Positions 45,299 to 57,190 of a stretch of 64,000 nucleotides of DNA are shown piece after piece. Under the pieces are notes generated by a model, which worked only from the letters and a program-made list of their open reading frames with translations, was not told where the DNA came from and did not search any database. Within the stretch, counting starts at the first letter, position 1, and each line of letters starts with the position of its first letter. This DNA is from Blasia pusilla (taxonomy: Eukaryota; Marchantiophyta; Marchantiopsida; Blasiales): positions 8,680,001 to 8,744,000 of the forward strand of contig CM114275.1 of the NCBI GenBank assembly GCA_050084515.1, given 5' to 3'. The translations under genes were made by a program, and so were the position numbers.

Positions 45299-45800
45299 TG
45301 TCACGTCTTTTAGGATAGATCGGTGAGATCTAGTAGAGCGCCTTCGTGAGTAAAGGAGGACAGACTCAAAGGATCGAGGATGACCTGCTCAGGTCCTCGG
45401 AAACCTGAGAGAGTAGGTTTCCCCTTCGTTTCGGCTCATTTGGAGCCATATTGAGGACATTGCTATTTTAGGTAAGTACCATTTTGGGTATACATTGTCG
45501 ACTTTCTACTTTTTGTAAGTGGCCCTTAACCTCCTACATCGGGTCAAGAGCCAAGGAGGTGACTTGGGGAGCCAAGGAGGTGACTTGGGGAGCATAGGTT
45601 ACCATGGAGAGAGTTTGGGAGAGGGGAGGGATATACCTCAAGGATAAAGAGCTTAAGAGCTCATTCCCTCTTTGTTGAATCTCTTCGCACGAGGCGGCGG
45701 AGCTATGGTCCCTTGCCTTGTGAGTGTAACCCAAGCCTCTCATTACGAGAGTGGGTTTGGTTCGATATTGAGAGAGATATGTGAGAACTATGGTGTTGTG
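45299..45800 (+). repeat. Element 2, 5' terminal repeat part A
   Basis: It matches part A of the 644-bp unit and then passes into GAGAATGAGAGAGTGAG leader without part B. About 20 bases at the end of A are lost between GAGAG repeats. A tandem duplication of GCCAAGGAGGTGACTTGGGGA occurs at about 45549-45592. Confidence 0.8.
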
Positions 45801-47359
45801 AGAGAGAATGAGAGAGTGAGAGAGCGTCATGGGAGAGCTCGCTGGTCACTCGCTGTTTTTGCAGGTTGGGGACTGTGTTCCCCGTTCACCAGCTCATGGG
45901 AGTGCTCAACGGAGCAAGGGTTGCTTTGATTATTCTTTGAATTTGCCGATTTTTCGTGAAGAAGATTGGCATGCGAGAACGTTCCCCAATTTCTGATAAG
46001 GATTGATTATGGGAGCGGGTTGCCCCATGCTGGTGCTCTCGAGGGCACCATGTAGCTTGCTGATTTGTATTTTTACAGGTTTTACATTTTCGTTGGGAGA
46101 AATCAGCACGTAAGCGGTGGCGAATTTTGTGTAGGAGAAAGAGACATTGGGCTTTACGACAATCCCTGTCAGTTTTTACTGGAATTTTCGATTCTAAATA
46201 TTTTTTAACGTTGTTGTAGATCGTGAAGTTGTACACCTTGTGCATTAAACAGTGCGCAATTTGGAGTTGTGAGCAAAAAGTTATGGTCAATCTTGCAAAA
46301 CTGCCATTGCTAGGCAATTTTTAGGGTTAAATTGTTCAAACCCTAAACTAGCCGCCACGCCGGCGGCGGCCGTTGCCGTCATAGTCACCGTCAATGATCC
46401 ACCGTCGACGATAAACCGTCACCATTATCGGTCAGCCCTCACCATCAGCAGTCAACCGTCACCGTCCGTTGTCCACCCTTTGGTTGCCATTGCCGCCATT
46501 ACGGAGTAGAGGGTCTTCCACGACGTCCGTTGATTCTTTGACTTGCGTCGCCACCACGTACTTTGATTCGGGCACCACCGTCAATGCAGTTTTGTCATCA
46601 ACCACTGATGGCAGATGACCTCAGGGTATGGTGTTTGAGTTTTGATTTCATGCTGCTATGTTATAATTGGTAGCCGCTCGACGACGATCGAGTACTGTGC
46701 TCTGACACCCATAGCCGCAACGCGTCGCCGATTGCAGTGCCGTGCCGCTCGTGGCCGCACCGCACCGTCTCGATCGCGGAGACGCACCGTCATTGTGGAG
46801 GAGATTGTGGGTTTATTGTTGATTGAGGAGGGTATGCCGCCGAGTGCCGCATCCCACCATCGAGGGCCGTGTCGTTTGTAGCCGTTCCGTGCCGCATGCT
46901 ACGCCGCACTGTTGCGTTGGAACCGCATTGTCTATCGAGGAGTTTTGAGCAGCGTCAGTACGGGAGAAATATGACTTGCTGATTGGAGGAGTTGTCTCCA
47001 CGACCAAGTTGGGGTCGAGATTTGCAGTTGGTGAGGAGCGACATCGACATGTGTTCAGGTTATCCATTTTGGTCCTTTATCCTGCACGTGTGAGGGATTC
47101 TGGGATTTGGGTACTTTATTTGGGGATATTGGGTGTGTGGATGCTGAGAACATAATTTATGTATGTGGTTTAGGGGACATAGACTTGGGTGGGATGTCCG
47201 GAGTTGAGGGTAGGTTGTCAATGAGATGGTAACCTCGTCGATTTGCCGCACCACGTCGCGTGTTGCCGCACGTTACACGTCTCGGGGAGGGAGAGTATGG
47301 ATCGAGTGCCGCATGTTTGGGATGAGTGATTGAGAAATTACACGCGAGGTTAAGAGTGA
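45801..47359 (+). other. Element 2 untranslated leader
   Basis: About 1.5 kb are shared with element 4 and, inverted, with element 1. It includes GC-rich runs of CCGTCA/GTCAACC words (about 46340-46470) and a CCGCACCG-type block (about 46700-46930). Open frames are not conserved between copies. Length is long for a gypsy leader. Confidence 0.65.
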
Positions 47360-49003
47360 TCCAATGAGAGGGGCACGCGGGTCATCACAGCATCCGTTCG
47401 GGACTTTGAGAGGCGAGGTGGTTAACCCGAGAGTAGCTATAGAGAATTTACGCGGAGTGGCGCGAGGTTCCAAGGATCTCCACGTAATGGACCACCTCGA
47501 CCTCCTTCTGTATCATCCTCAGACGAGGGGGAGGGTGTAGAGGAGTTTGTGAGTGGTCCTACCAGTTGGGCGTATGAGATGGACGACTGCGGTAGCGGAT
47601 CGCGTAGGTTTTCAGGTGCAGTAGGCACGATTGAGTTACACGATTTCATAGCAGAGTTTAGGAGTTGGTGTGACTCCCATCGGGCCTAAACTCTAGAGAG
47701 TTCAACCTGTTTATAACACGGAATGGTATGTTCCAGCATTTAGAGGGGGCGCCCATGGACGATTACGATGAGTTCTCTCAGAGATATGCACGTGAAATCG
47801 AGGAGTGGAGGCTCTACTATGACCCATATTATATGTCATGGACGGAGCCGTTCCCAGATGAGAAGGAGGAGTCAAGAGAGGCTACTTCGTCTTCCACTAG
47901 TGACGGTTTAGGAGGGGTCACTCGCACGGGAGCAGTTGCACCGTCTAGTCGGGTTCGTCCCAGGTTTAACCCTATGGTTGAGTTCTCTGCTGAGTTGAGG
48001 GCGAGCTACCAAGGGATACGGAGAGAGAAGTTGTGGAGCATCCATGACTTCCAGAGGCGCCCGGGTGAGAGTTTGCGTGAGGCTTACACTCGCTTGCGGC
48101 GGTTGATCAACGTCACTCAGGGGATGACAGAGGCTCAGGCTATCCTGTCATGGTACGTGATAATGGATCGTAACCTACTCACACAGATGCATGAGAGGCT
48201 GCTTCTTATGAATACCTACCCTACATAGAGAGATGTTTTTAGGACCGCTGAGAACATTGAGCGCAACATGACGAAGGAGAGCGTAGCCACCATGGGTTCG
48301 GGCGAGCGATCCACGATTTATGCACCACTGTGCAAAGAACGTGACTCGAGATAGGTCAACTGTGGCACCACGAGCTCAGGGAGGATACAGGGAGGCCGTG
48401 CCACAGAGACCTGCGCCTTCATATGCGGCTCAACAGCAGCCGCCTACTATTACTTGTTGGTCATGTGGCGGAGCCTATCATCAACGTGATTGCACTCGTC
48501 AAGATCATGGACGTGTGCCTCAGCATGGAGGAGGAGATGGTGCTGCACTAGGAGGTTATGAGTATGACTATTGTCATACACGCGCCAGGTGTTTCAGTTT
48601 ACATCTGAGTTACGTCTGGACCGAGGGCCAACGAGGGCACGAGAGCAAGAAGCCGCTCGGGGTGGGCTAGAGATTGTGCACCAGGTGGTCCCGTTGGGGG
48701 ACGAGGAGCTAGAGTTGCCTGACAGGATGGTGGAGCTGCTCGTGGAGGAGGTAGAGTCCTACCACCTAAAAGGGTCGAGGAAGATGTCGGGCGTGAAGCT
48801 AGGATGGCTGCTTAGATACATCAGCTAGACGAGCAGATTGCCGCTATGGCATTGAGATTATTCGTTGCCGGATCCATGGCATCGACATCATATGGAGCAA
48901 CCAGAGATATGGAGGATCCTGGTTGGATGTGCGGGGTTGCCCAGATGGAGGCAGTCGCAGTTGTGACACGTGGAGCAGCCGTAGAGTTGGATCCACATTG
49001 AGG
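47360..49003 (+). pseudogene. gag: Element 2 gag with zinc knuckle
   Basis: Blocks in order: SWAYEMDD (47565), LHDF-like, MFQHLEGAPMDDYDEFSQRYAREIEEWRL (47728), PRFNPMVEFSAELRASYQGIR, SIHDFQRRPGESLREAYTRLRRL (retrotransposon gag core), then CWSCGGAYHQRDC, a CCHC zinc knuckle for RNA binding (about 48454). Frames change at about 47690, 48230 and 48550. A coiled-coil-like tail (QQLHEQIAAMALRL in element 4) precedes the protease region. The product would form the particle shell. Confidence 0.82.
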
Positions 49004-50253
49004 GGAAGCCAGGAAATAGACTAGGCTTCCTCATTCTTTCACGTTGTCCGAGGCAATGAGGACCCCATCGATGGGTCCTGATCAGATGTTCTAGAGAGTT
49101 GGTCATGTTGTTGGTGTGCACGCACGGAGGGCGATGGGAGAAGCGAGTGCGACCACTCCTATTGTTGATGCTTAGGAGGGGCATGTGTGGAGCACGTTGT
49201 TGGGGCGGCCACCATTGTGTACCGCGCTCTTTTATTTTCTACTTCCGATGTTATGACGTTGGGGGGTACGCCCGCCAAGGCTTTTCGGCTGGTCGCTTCG
49301 CTATGTGAGCGTGGAGTTGGAGTTCTTGCATCACGTTCAGAGATGATTGCAGAGGAGGCGATGGACTTGCCCTTGGAATGGATGCTTAGGCCGTCCACGT
49401 CAGATTCATGGCAAGCCGCGGCTGCTAGAATGGCGGAGATGCCCGCTAGATCCGCGATAGAGCGTGCCATGGCTTCTCCTGGTGTTGTGTTGCTGGATAA
49501 CCGGGGAGAGGTCCTCCATTTGGTGAGTCCGAGAGGTAGAGCTTTTAGTCCGCAGCGCGTCTTGTAGGATTCAGGAGCCCAAACCTTGATGTTGGGGAAA
49601 GCGTCATTCAAAGGATTGGGCTTAACTAGAGCCGATGTGGAGCGTTGTCCATTTAGAATATAGACATCCGTGGGTGGAGCGAGTACCACATAGTATATCA
49701 CTCGACAGGAGGTCGTGGTAAGGATTCGCCCCGGACATCTTATACATGAGTCCGTGGTGCGAGCCAAGGCGATAGTGACTAATGGAGAGTCCTACGACGT
49801 CTTGGTTGGTGGACCAGTATTATACCTGATGGGGTTTTCCCTAGATTACTGGGAGGAGTCAACGTCATACAGACCAGGATGGCAGTCTGGTGATGGGTGC
49901 CTTAGCTCATTACACGTTCGATTCACATGTGGAGTGATCGAGCAACGGCCAGGAGAGGTGGCGACCTTAGCAGCATTTAGCAGTGCCATCACTTGGCCTA
50001 ATGATTTGATTGAGGGACATGTCCATGCAAAGGATACTCTCATTCTTGAAATTTCTATGGAGAGGAGTGTTATCGTAGTCGCATCATTCCGTGGAGGAGA
50101 GGTGTCATTGTGGGGCTCGATTGAGGAGCTTCGACGATTGGTAGATGAGCACGTGCAGACAGCGTGGAGCGAGGCGTTTGCACCAGAGCCTGATGGGTCT
50201 AAGGAACCCGAGGTAGCAAGGAGTGCTACGATGACACCCTTGGATACCACACC
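49004..50253 (+). pseudogene. Element 2 linker and aspartic protease
   Basis: The linker reads GAATIVYRALLFSTSDVMTLGGTP (49200), then RGEVLHLVSPRGRAFSPQ (49500). The protease active site is DSGA at 49568-49579, preceded by TAG where element 3 has TTG. TLMLGKA-like sequence and SYDVLVGGPVLYLMGFSLDYW (about 49790) complete the fold. The frame from 49715 runs on uninterrupted into the methyltransferase, showing they are one polyprotein. Confidence 0.82.
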
Positions 50254-51232
50254 CATTGTGTGGTGTACCCTGGAGAAGGGTATTCGAGTGTTAGATCTCT
50301 TTGGAGGGATTAGCATCGGGTTAGCTGCTGTTTCGCAGGCAAGAGTGCAAGTGCAGCAGTACGTGTATGTGGAGAGTGATGATGTTGCAAGACGCGTCTC
50401 ACTATGACATGTGGCGCAATTACGCATACGTTTTCCCGACTTATTGTCTGCGTTTGCGGTACAGAGATACCAGAGTTCCCTACCCATGGATATTTTGTTG
50501 CTGGGGGCGTAAGACTTAGAGCGGGTAGGGACCATTGATTTGGTCATTTCCGGTTGGCCATGTCAGGGCCAATCGAGTGCTGGAGGAGCAAGCGGGTTGG
50601 CTGACACTCGGTCATGGTTTTTTTGGGAGATGTTGAGGGTCTTATGGCAATTACGTGAGCACCAGTCTCGTTCTCCAGCCTACATTCTAGAGAATGTGCC
50701 GATCTTAGGAGACTCCAGGTCACGGGTGGTGACGAGTGCTCATCAGGTGCGTGCGTGGATCGGCCCTGCAATGTTGTTGGATGCGGCAAGTGTAGGTTCT
50801 AGAGCCCATCGCCCGCGTCTATGGTAGACCAACTTGATGCCCCATGCGGTGTTACAGAGGGCGTATGCAAGAGTGGAGCGCCCCTCCCATTTCTTAGTGG
50901 ATTCCATTCTGGATCCAGGTCGTCGATCACACGCAATGAGGCACGATGATCGACCACCGTTGATTGTGGTCAACAGGGTAGGCAGGCTACGGGCAGCCTT
51001 GCCCATGTTTGTGAGTTTTCTTGCTTCTTATGCATACAAGGAGGCCGGTCCTGGCTTGGTTGGGGATGACGAGGTTCAGCGGTTTGTGGAGCCGAACGCC
51101 GACGAGACTGACCGAGCAATGGGATTTCCCATAGGAATGATGACAATATCATCAATATCAGAGATATCACGATGCCATGTCTTGGGTCAGGCGACGGACA
51201 TGGATCCTCAACTTGGGAGTGGCTGAGCAGCG
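50254..51232 (+). pseudogene. Element 2 DNMT3-like cytosine methyltransferase
   Basis: This is the best-preserved copy. Motif I VLDLFGG is at 50288-50308. VYVESDDVARR follows at about 50365. Motif IV SGWPCQGQS has its catalytic Cys codon at 50561-50563. SWFFWEMLRVLWQLREHQ lies at about 50612. AYILENVPILGDSRSRV has ENV at 50690-50698. WIGPAMLLDAASVGSRAHRPRLW ends at about 50824. The tail DRAMGFPIGMMTISSISEISR (about 51110-51170) matches DNMT3 motifs IX-X (ERVFGFP...). The set and spacing fit DNMT3 rather than DNMT1 or CMT. A TGA follows VSL (50406), a TAG ends GA (50512) and TGG has become TAG at 50825. It would act on element or host DNA cytosines; the role is inferred. Confidence 0.85.
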
Positions 51233-52470
51233 CCGTATGAGATCGCGACAGATTAGAGCGGTTGTGTTGGTGAGCCCCATGCCTACCGAGACAATCAAGG
51301 CAGTGGCTGGGGCGAGACCCGAGGATATCTACACACCAGGGGAGATCGGGAGAGATACCCTTGGACTTGTTGGGATGTTTTGCAGATACGCTAGGAGATG
51401 ATAGCCATAACATCGAGCGTAGTTCCGGGTACTGCACGTGGAGGAGATCAAAGATTGCAGTTGGCTGCAAGAAAGTGGCCGAGTGTTGTTGTTTGAGACG
51501 GGATTGCACCATAGCAACCACCGATACCCGCATCGGAGAGTCCTACCGTAGTCACAATAGAGACTTAGGAGCTAGATATGGGCCCTAAGTTGACAGGAGG
51601 AGAGAGGCGCCGGATACATCAGTTCCTCAAGAGTCATAGGAGTTGCTTTGTGTTTATCATAGAGGATTTGGGTACGCTGAAGGGACCGGGGATCCGCATT
51701 GAGTTGTCGAGTGATACGCCGATCTTTCGATGACCCTATGTGTATAGTGATATGGAGAGGGCTCTGATTGAGAGTAGGAGCCATGACTAGTGGAGATGTC
51801 GCATGGGGAGTATGTATCTGCGACTGTCAAGCCCGCCAAGAAGGATATGCATGGCAACAGGACGGATAGGCGGATGTGTGGGGATTACCGACCTATCAAT
51901 CTGCAGACAAAGTCCGATAGGTATGCCATGCCTACCCCTGAGGAGATCTTTGATGCGATTGGCCACGCAAAGATCTTTAGTTCATTGGATTTGCGAGTCG
52001 GATACCATTAGCTGCCTATCAGATTAGAGGACAGGGAGAAGACGGCATTTTGGGGCACCGATCCTCACGGGAAGGATTGTTTCTACTAGTGGCGGTTCTT
52101 ATCGTTTGGGTTAAAGAACGCTCCGGCTGAGTTTCAAAGGGTCATGGATAGGATCTTGGCTGGTCTAGATTTTGCTAGGTGTTATATTGATGACATCGTA
52201 ATCTTTAACACCACGGTTGAGGAGCATGAGCGACATCTAGAGGAGGTATTTTGACGATTGCAATTACATGGGCTGAAGCTACATCCACGCAAGTGCAAGT
52301 TCTTCTACGACCAGATTGAGTACTTGGGTCCTACAATATATCCAGGGGGCCTTGGTGTTCAACAGACGAAGGTAGAGGCTATCTCACACATTCCATTGGC
52401 GGTACGTCAAGGGATTCAGTTCGATTGTGAAGCCGTTGACCTTGCTGACCAAGTCGGATCATGAGTGGCA
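51233..52470 (+). pseudogene. pol: Element 2 reverse transcriptase
   Basis: After a linker (to about 51545) come MCGDYRPINLQTKSDRYAMPTPEE (51876), FSSLDLRVGYH (51978) and then TAG for CAG. RFLSFGLKNAPAEFQRVMD (52098) and YIDD (52183-52194) follow, then HPRKCKFFYDQIEYLG. About 60 bases of the thumb are deleted at about 52395, between CACACATTCC and GGTACGTCAAGG. It is inactive. Confidence 0.82.
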
Positions 52471-52990
52471 CTGGCGGGATGAGCAGTAGCGAGCATTTCA
52501 AATGATCAAGAATAGGTTGACGTCCGCGCTCATCTTGAGGAGACCGATGAGGGGGCGTCCTTTCCAGTTGCACACAGATTGGAGCATGTTGGGGCTTGGG
52601 GCGTGGGGTGGTGCTCACCCAGCATGATGATGAGGGTAGAGAGTTCGTGGTGGCTTACGCTAGCCGCTCGAACAACGCTGCAGAGACGAAGTACAGCTCA
52701 TATGAGGATGAGTGCTTGGCTGTGGTGTGGGCTGTCACGTACTTCAGGTGTTACTTATTCGGTAACCCCTTTACCATCATCACTGATCATCAACCACTCA
52801 AGTGGTTGATAGAGTTTGACAAGCTTACAAGGAAGCTTGCGAGATGGGCTTTGTTGTTGCAGGAGTATGATTTTCAAGTGGTACATAGACTTGGGACGCT
52901 CAACCAGGATGCACATGGGTTGAGTCATAACCATGCCCGAGTCAGCGAGATGCGACTAGAGCTTGATGGCATGGAGAGAGTGATGAAGAG
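52471..52990 (+). pseudogene. pol: Element 2 RNase H
   Basis: The frame from 52596 reads VVLTQHDDEGREFVVAYASRSNNAAETKYSSYEDECLAVVW, ITDHQPLKWL and KLARWALLLQEYDFQVVHR. These are standard Ty3/gypsy RNase H motifs with the catalytic Glu (YEDECLA) and Asp (TDHQP) present. Confidence 0.82.
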
Positions 52991-54096
52991 TCGGTGCCAG
53001 GATGAGACGCGCTAGCCTATTTAGGCATGTTATGTTGGCTATGGAGAGCCAGAGTGTGGAGACTTTGATGGCGAGGTCTAGTGGAGAGTCCTTGGATCCC
53101 AAGGCCATTGAGGAGACGACAAGTGGCCGAGATATTCATGATGATGGAGTAGTCTTGGAGTACATTTGTACTAGCAGCGTTGCGAGCACTATGGGTGCTA
53201 GAGAGCGGGATCGGATCCTACAGCGGGCTAGACGGTTACGTTGGGAGCTGACACATATTTTGAGGGTTTGGGAGGATGGCAGAGTGCCGCATCCTTCGCA
53301 AAGAGCACGACTAGTGCAACATACCCACAAGGAGTTGGGTCACTTTGGGGTGAAGCGGACATACATCTTGCTCCAGATTCAGTATTGGTGGCGAGGCATG
53401 CATACTGACGTTCAGCAGTTTGTTGCCAAGTGCTTGGTGCTTGATCGGGTCCGAGCATCGTTCAATGCTCCGAATCCACAGCTGCATCCAGTACCGATCA
53501 TGGGCTTAGGATATAGATGGAGTTTGGATTTTGCAGGACCTTTGCCTTTGATGGAGCGTCACAGTCGTTATGTGTTGGTGATGGTGGAGCACTTCTCGAA
53601 GTGGATCGAGTTGGTTGCATTTCCTGACAAAGCGAGTGAGAGAGTAGCTTATGCCTTCCTTGACAGATTCCTGAGTCATTACGACGCACCGGCTGAGCTG
53701 CTAACAGACCAGGGTACCGAGTTTCGCGGTGAGTTTTAGGCCTTGTGTGATCAGGCGCTGATCGACCAGCGCACAACTTTGCGAGATCATCCTGAGGCGG
53801 ATGGATTAGCGGAGAGAGTTGTGCAGATTGTGAAGAGGGGTTTTTGCAAGTATGGCTTGCAGAGAGGTCACCTAGGAGATTGGGACCTCCTGTTGCCCTA
53901 GTTGGCGATGGGATACAGATTCAGCAAGCAGGCATCCTTAGAGTCTTTTTCACCGTACTTGCTACTTTATGGCCGAGAGCCAAATTTACCTACGGCCATT
54001 TGTCGAGATGTTGGTGAGGTGGTGGACCTTGATGACCCAGATGTATGGATACGAGCATGTTCTCAGAGGGCTGAGTTGTTTGGGAGAGTGATGCCC
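52991..54096 (+). pseudogene. pol: Element 2 DDE integrase
   Basis: HKELGHFGVKRTY...FVAKCLVLDR shows the HHCC domain with its last Cys lost. The core has RWSLDFAGPLPLMERHSRYVLVMVEHFSKWIEL (53515), LTDQGTEFRGEF (53701), a TAG, then DHPEADGLAERVV (about 53788) with the third acidic residue. YGREPNLPTAICRDVG follows. The sequence stops at GAGAGTGATGCCC (54084-54096), where a rearranged repeat begins; the C-terminal region and PHD are missing. Confidence 0.85.
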
Positions 54097-54339
54097 TAAA
54101 CCAAACCCACTCTCATTAGGAGAGTGGGTTGGTTTGACATGAGAGAGAGTGCACACCTTTGAGAGCTATGGTGTGAGATGGTGTAGAGAGAGATTGGATC
54201 TTACTTTATTGGAGATATTTTAGTACTTCTTGTCTCGTTGTTTGGATGCCATGAGTTAGCGTGGGATCGTGCGTATTTTTATGTGTGTTTGGTGACAGCG
54301 ATGTATGTTGTGTAGCGATGTGTATGTGCAGGACATACA
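54097..54339 (+). mobile_element. Partial A-B unit with fold-back junction
   Basis: The last part of A and all of B (TTGGAGATATTTTAG... to GTGCAGGACA) are present. At the left edge, 54098-54114 is the inverted complement of 54120-54135, so the junction with the integrase is a small palindrome. This suggests a template-switch or hairpin-mediated deletion that joined element 2 to this repeat. Confidence 0.75.
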
Positions 54340-54598
54340 ACTTGCTGATTGGAGGAGTTATCTTCACGACCGAGTTGGGGTTGAGATTGCAGTTGTCAAG
54401 GAGGGACATCGATATTATTGTTGTGTTACCCATTCTGGTCTCTTACCCTACACATGTGAGGGAATTACGCGTATTGGGCAGTTATTTGAGAATATTGGGT
54501 TTCGTGCAGATGCTTAGAGCATCATTGATGTATGGGTTTTGGGGACATAGACCTGTGTGGGATGTCCAGAGTTGAGGGTATGTCTTGTCAATGAGATG
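54340..54598 (+). other. Leader fragment of the gypsy family
   Basis: It matches about 60886-61140 of the element 4 leader (CTTGCTGATTGGAGGAGTT... to ...CAATGAGATGATAG). It then jumps at 54598 into the protease linker, so all of gag is deleted. Confidence 0.75.
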
Positions 54599-55500
54599 AT
54601 AGGACGGGTGCTCGGGCCGTCCACGTCCGATTCATGGTAGGCCGCGGCTGCTAGAATGGCAGAGATGCCCGCTAGACCCGCGATAGAGCATGCCATGGTT
54701 TCTCCTGGTGCTGTGTTGGTGGATAATCGGGAAGAGGTCTTCTAGTTGGTGAGTCGAGGAGATAGAGATTTTAGTCCGCAGCCCGTCTTGTTGGATTCAG
54801 GAACGCAACCCTTGATGTTGGGAAAAGTGTCATTCAGAGGATTGGGTTTGACGAGAGCCGATGTGGAGCGTTGTCCATTCCGAATATAGACATCCTTGGG
54901 TAGAGCAAGTACCACACAGTATATCACCCGACAAAAGGTCGTGGTGAGGGTTCGCCCGGGACATCCTACAGATGAATTTGTGGTGCGAACCAAGGCGATA
55001 GTGACTGTTGTAGAGTCGTACGACGTCTTGGTTGGTGGAGTAGTGTTATACCTGATGGGGTTTTCCCTGGATTACTGGGAGGAGCCAGCGTCCTACAGAC
55101 CAGGATGGCAGTCAGGTGGTGGGCGCCTTAGCTCATTACCCGTTCGATTCACAAGTGTAGTGCTCGAGGGACGGCCAAGAGAGATGGCGACCTTAGCAGC
55201 ATTTAGCAGTGCCATCACTTGGCCTAGTGATTTGATTGAGGGACATATCCATGCAGAGGATACTTCCATTCCTGACATTTCTATGGAGAGGAATGTGATG
55301 GTAGCCACATCAGTCCGTGGAAGAGAGGTGCCGCTTTGGGGCTCGACTGAGGAGCTTCGACGCTTAGCCACTGAGCATGTGTAGACCGCGTGGAGCGAGA
55401 CGTTTGCACCAGAGTGTGACAGGTCATAGGAACCTTGGTAGCCAAGAGTGCTGCTATGACCCCTTTGGACACCACCCTGATTGTGTGGTGCATCCCAGAG
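54599..55500 (+). pseudogene. Element 3 aspartic protease
   Basis: LLDSGTQPLMLGK carries the catalytic DSG (54794-54802). SYDVLVGGVVLYLMGFSLDYWEEPASYRPGW follows at about 55010. TDEFVVRTKAIVTVVESYD precedes it in one frame. A TAG at 55381 ends the frame before the methyltransferase. Confidence 0.8.
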
Positions 55501-56150
55501 AAGGGTATTTGGGTGTTGGATCTCTTTGGAGGGATCAACACTGAGTTAGTTGTTGTTTTGTAGGCTGGAATGCGCGTGCAGCAGTACATGTATGTGGAGA
55601 TTGATGATGTTGCAAGGCGCGCTTCACTTCACCATGTGGCGCATTTATGTCTTCGTTTTCCCGACTTGTTATTTGCGTCCGCCATTCAGAGTTACCAGAG
55701 TTCCCTACCGAGGGACATTTCATTGTTGGGGACGTAGGACTTGGAGCGGGTAGGGACCATAGACTTGGTCATTTCTGGTTGGCCATGTTAGGGCCAGTCG
55801 AGTGTTGGACGGAGTAGCGGATTAGCTGACTCTCGGTCCCGGTTATTTTGAGAGATCATGCGGATTTTGCGACACTTGCAGGAGCATCAGTCAAGAGGAT
55901 TGGCATGCCACGAGCAGCCTTTCCTACATTTGTGAGTTTTCTGGCTTCCTATGCATTCAAGGAGGTCAGACTTGGCTTGGTTTGAGATGACCAGGTTTAA
56001 AGGTTGGTGGAGCCCAATACCGATGAGCAAGAGCAAGCGATGGGACTCCCCACAGGACTGACGAAAATACCGTCACTATCAAAGGCATCACGACGTCATT
56101 GCTTGGGTCAGGTGATGGACCTGAACTGCTTCACATGAATTTTCAGCTTA
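55501..56150 (+). pseudogene. Element 3 methyltransferase, internally deleted
   Basis: Motif I VLDLFGG is at 55513-55533. Motif IV reads GWPC then TAG (55789-55791) where element 2 has PCQG, a CAG-to-TAG change. At about 55887 the sequence jumps from EHQS to RIGMPRAAFPTFVSFLASYAF, which removes motifs VI to VIII. SLSKASRRH and DLNCF near 56075-56130 mark the C-terminal end. It is non-functional. Confidence 0.8.
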
Positions 56151-57190
56151 GGCGTAGCTGAGCACCTTCGTTTGAGGATACAACACATCACAATTATTGC
56201 GTTGGTAAGCCTCATGCCTACCAAGACGGTTGAGGCAATGGCTGGGGGCGAGATCCGAGGAGATCGACACACCAGGAGTGATCGAGAGAGACATCCTTGG
56301 ACTTCTTAGGATGTTTTGCAGGTATGCCAGGAGATGATAGCCACAACATCGAGTGTGGTTCCGGATACTACACATGGAGATGAGAGTTTTGTTGTCCGAG
56401 ACAGGGTTGCACCATAGCAATCACCAGCACCCACGCCCGAGAGTCCTGCCGTAGTCATGATGGAGACTTGGGAGCCAGATATGGGCCCTAAGTTGACAGG
56501 AGGAGAGCGGCGCCGGATACACCAATTCCTTAGGAATTATAGGAGTTGTTTTGCATTTAGTATGCATAATTTGGGTACGTTGAAGGGTCCGTGGATCCGC
56601 ATTGAGTTGTCGAGTGACACGCCAATCTTCTGAGGACCCTACAGGTACAGTGACATGGAGAGGGCTCTGATTCAGAGTAGGAGCCAGGACTTGGTTGGCA
56701 CAAGATTGAACCGCCACTAGGGGGGGTTCTTACCTTTTGGGTTAAAGAACGCCCCGGGTGAGTTTCAGAGGATCATGGATAGGATCTTGGCACGTCTGGA
56801 TTTTTCTAGGTATTATATTGATACCATCGTAGTCTTTAGCGCCACAGTTGAGGAGCATGAGCGACATCTAGAGGAGGTGTTTCGATGATTGCAGTTACAT
56901 TGGCCGAAACTACATCCAGGCAAGTGCAAGTTCTTCTACGACCAGATTGAGTACCTAGGTCATACGATATATCCAGGGGGCCTTGGTGTGCAGTTGACAA
57001 AGGTAGAGGCTATTCCACGCATTCCACGCCCTACAGATGTGAGTGAAGTTCATGCATTCATGGGATTGGCGAACTTCTATAGACAATACGTCAAGGGGTT
57101 TAGCTCGATTGCAAAGCCGCTGACCTTGCTGACCAAGGTGGATCAGGAGTGGCACTGGGGGGATGAGCAGGAGAGAGCATTTTAGATGCT
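56151..57190 (+). pseudogene. pol: Element 3 reverse transcriptase, internally deleted
   Basis: The N-terminal piece (IRIELSSDTPIF then TGA, about 56596) is joined at about 56715 to FLPFGLKNAPGEFQRIMD (56728). The active site reads YIDT (56814-56825), so the last catalytic Asp is lost. GKCKFFYDQIEYLGHTIYPGGL and AFMGLANFYRQYVKGFSS (57055) complete the thumb and show the family consensus better than elements 1 and 2. Confidence 0.8.

Larger units (their letters stand above)
45299..54096 (+). mobile_element. Element 2: methyltransferase-bearing Ty3/gypsy element
   Basis: It starts with part A (TGTCACGTCTTTTAGG) and passes directly into the leader. The internal order is gag, protease, methyltransferase, RT, RNase H, integrase. 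Sequence breaks off at about 54096 in the integrase C-terminus and joins a partial A-B unit. It is the most complete copy of the methyltransferase region in the window, but every gene carries stops. Confidence 0.85.

Noticed and set aside
50254-51232. Methyltransferase as bacterial contamination or a restriction-system enzyme
   Set aside because: It is embedded in frame after a retroviral-type protease and before a gypsy RT in several copies, and its motif spacing fits DNMT3.
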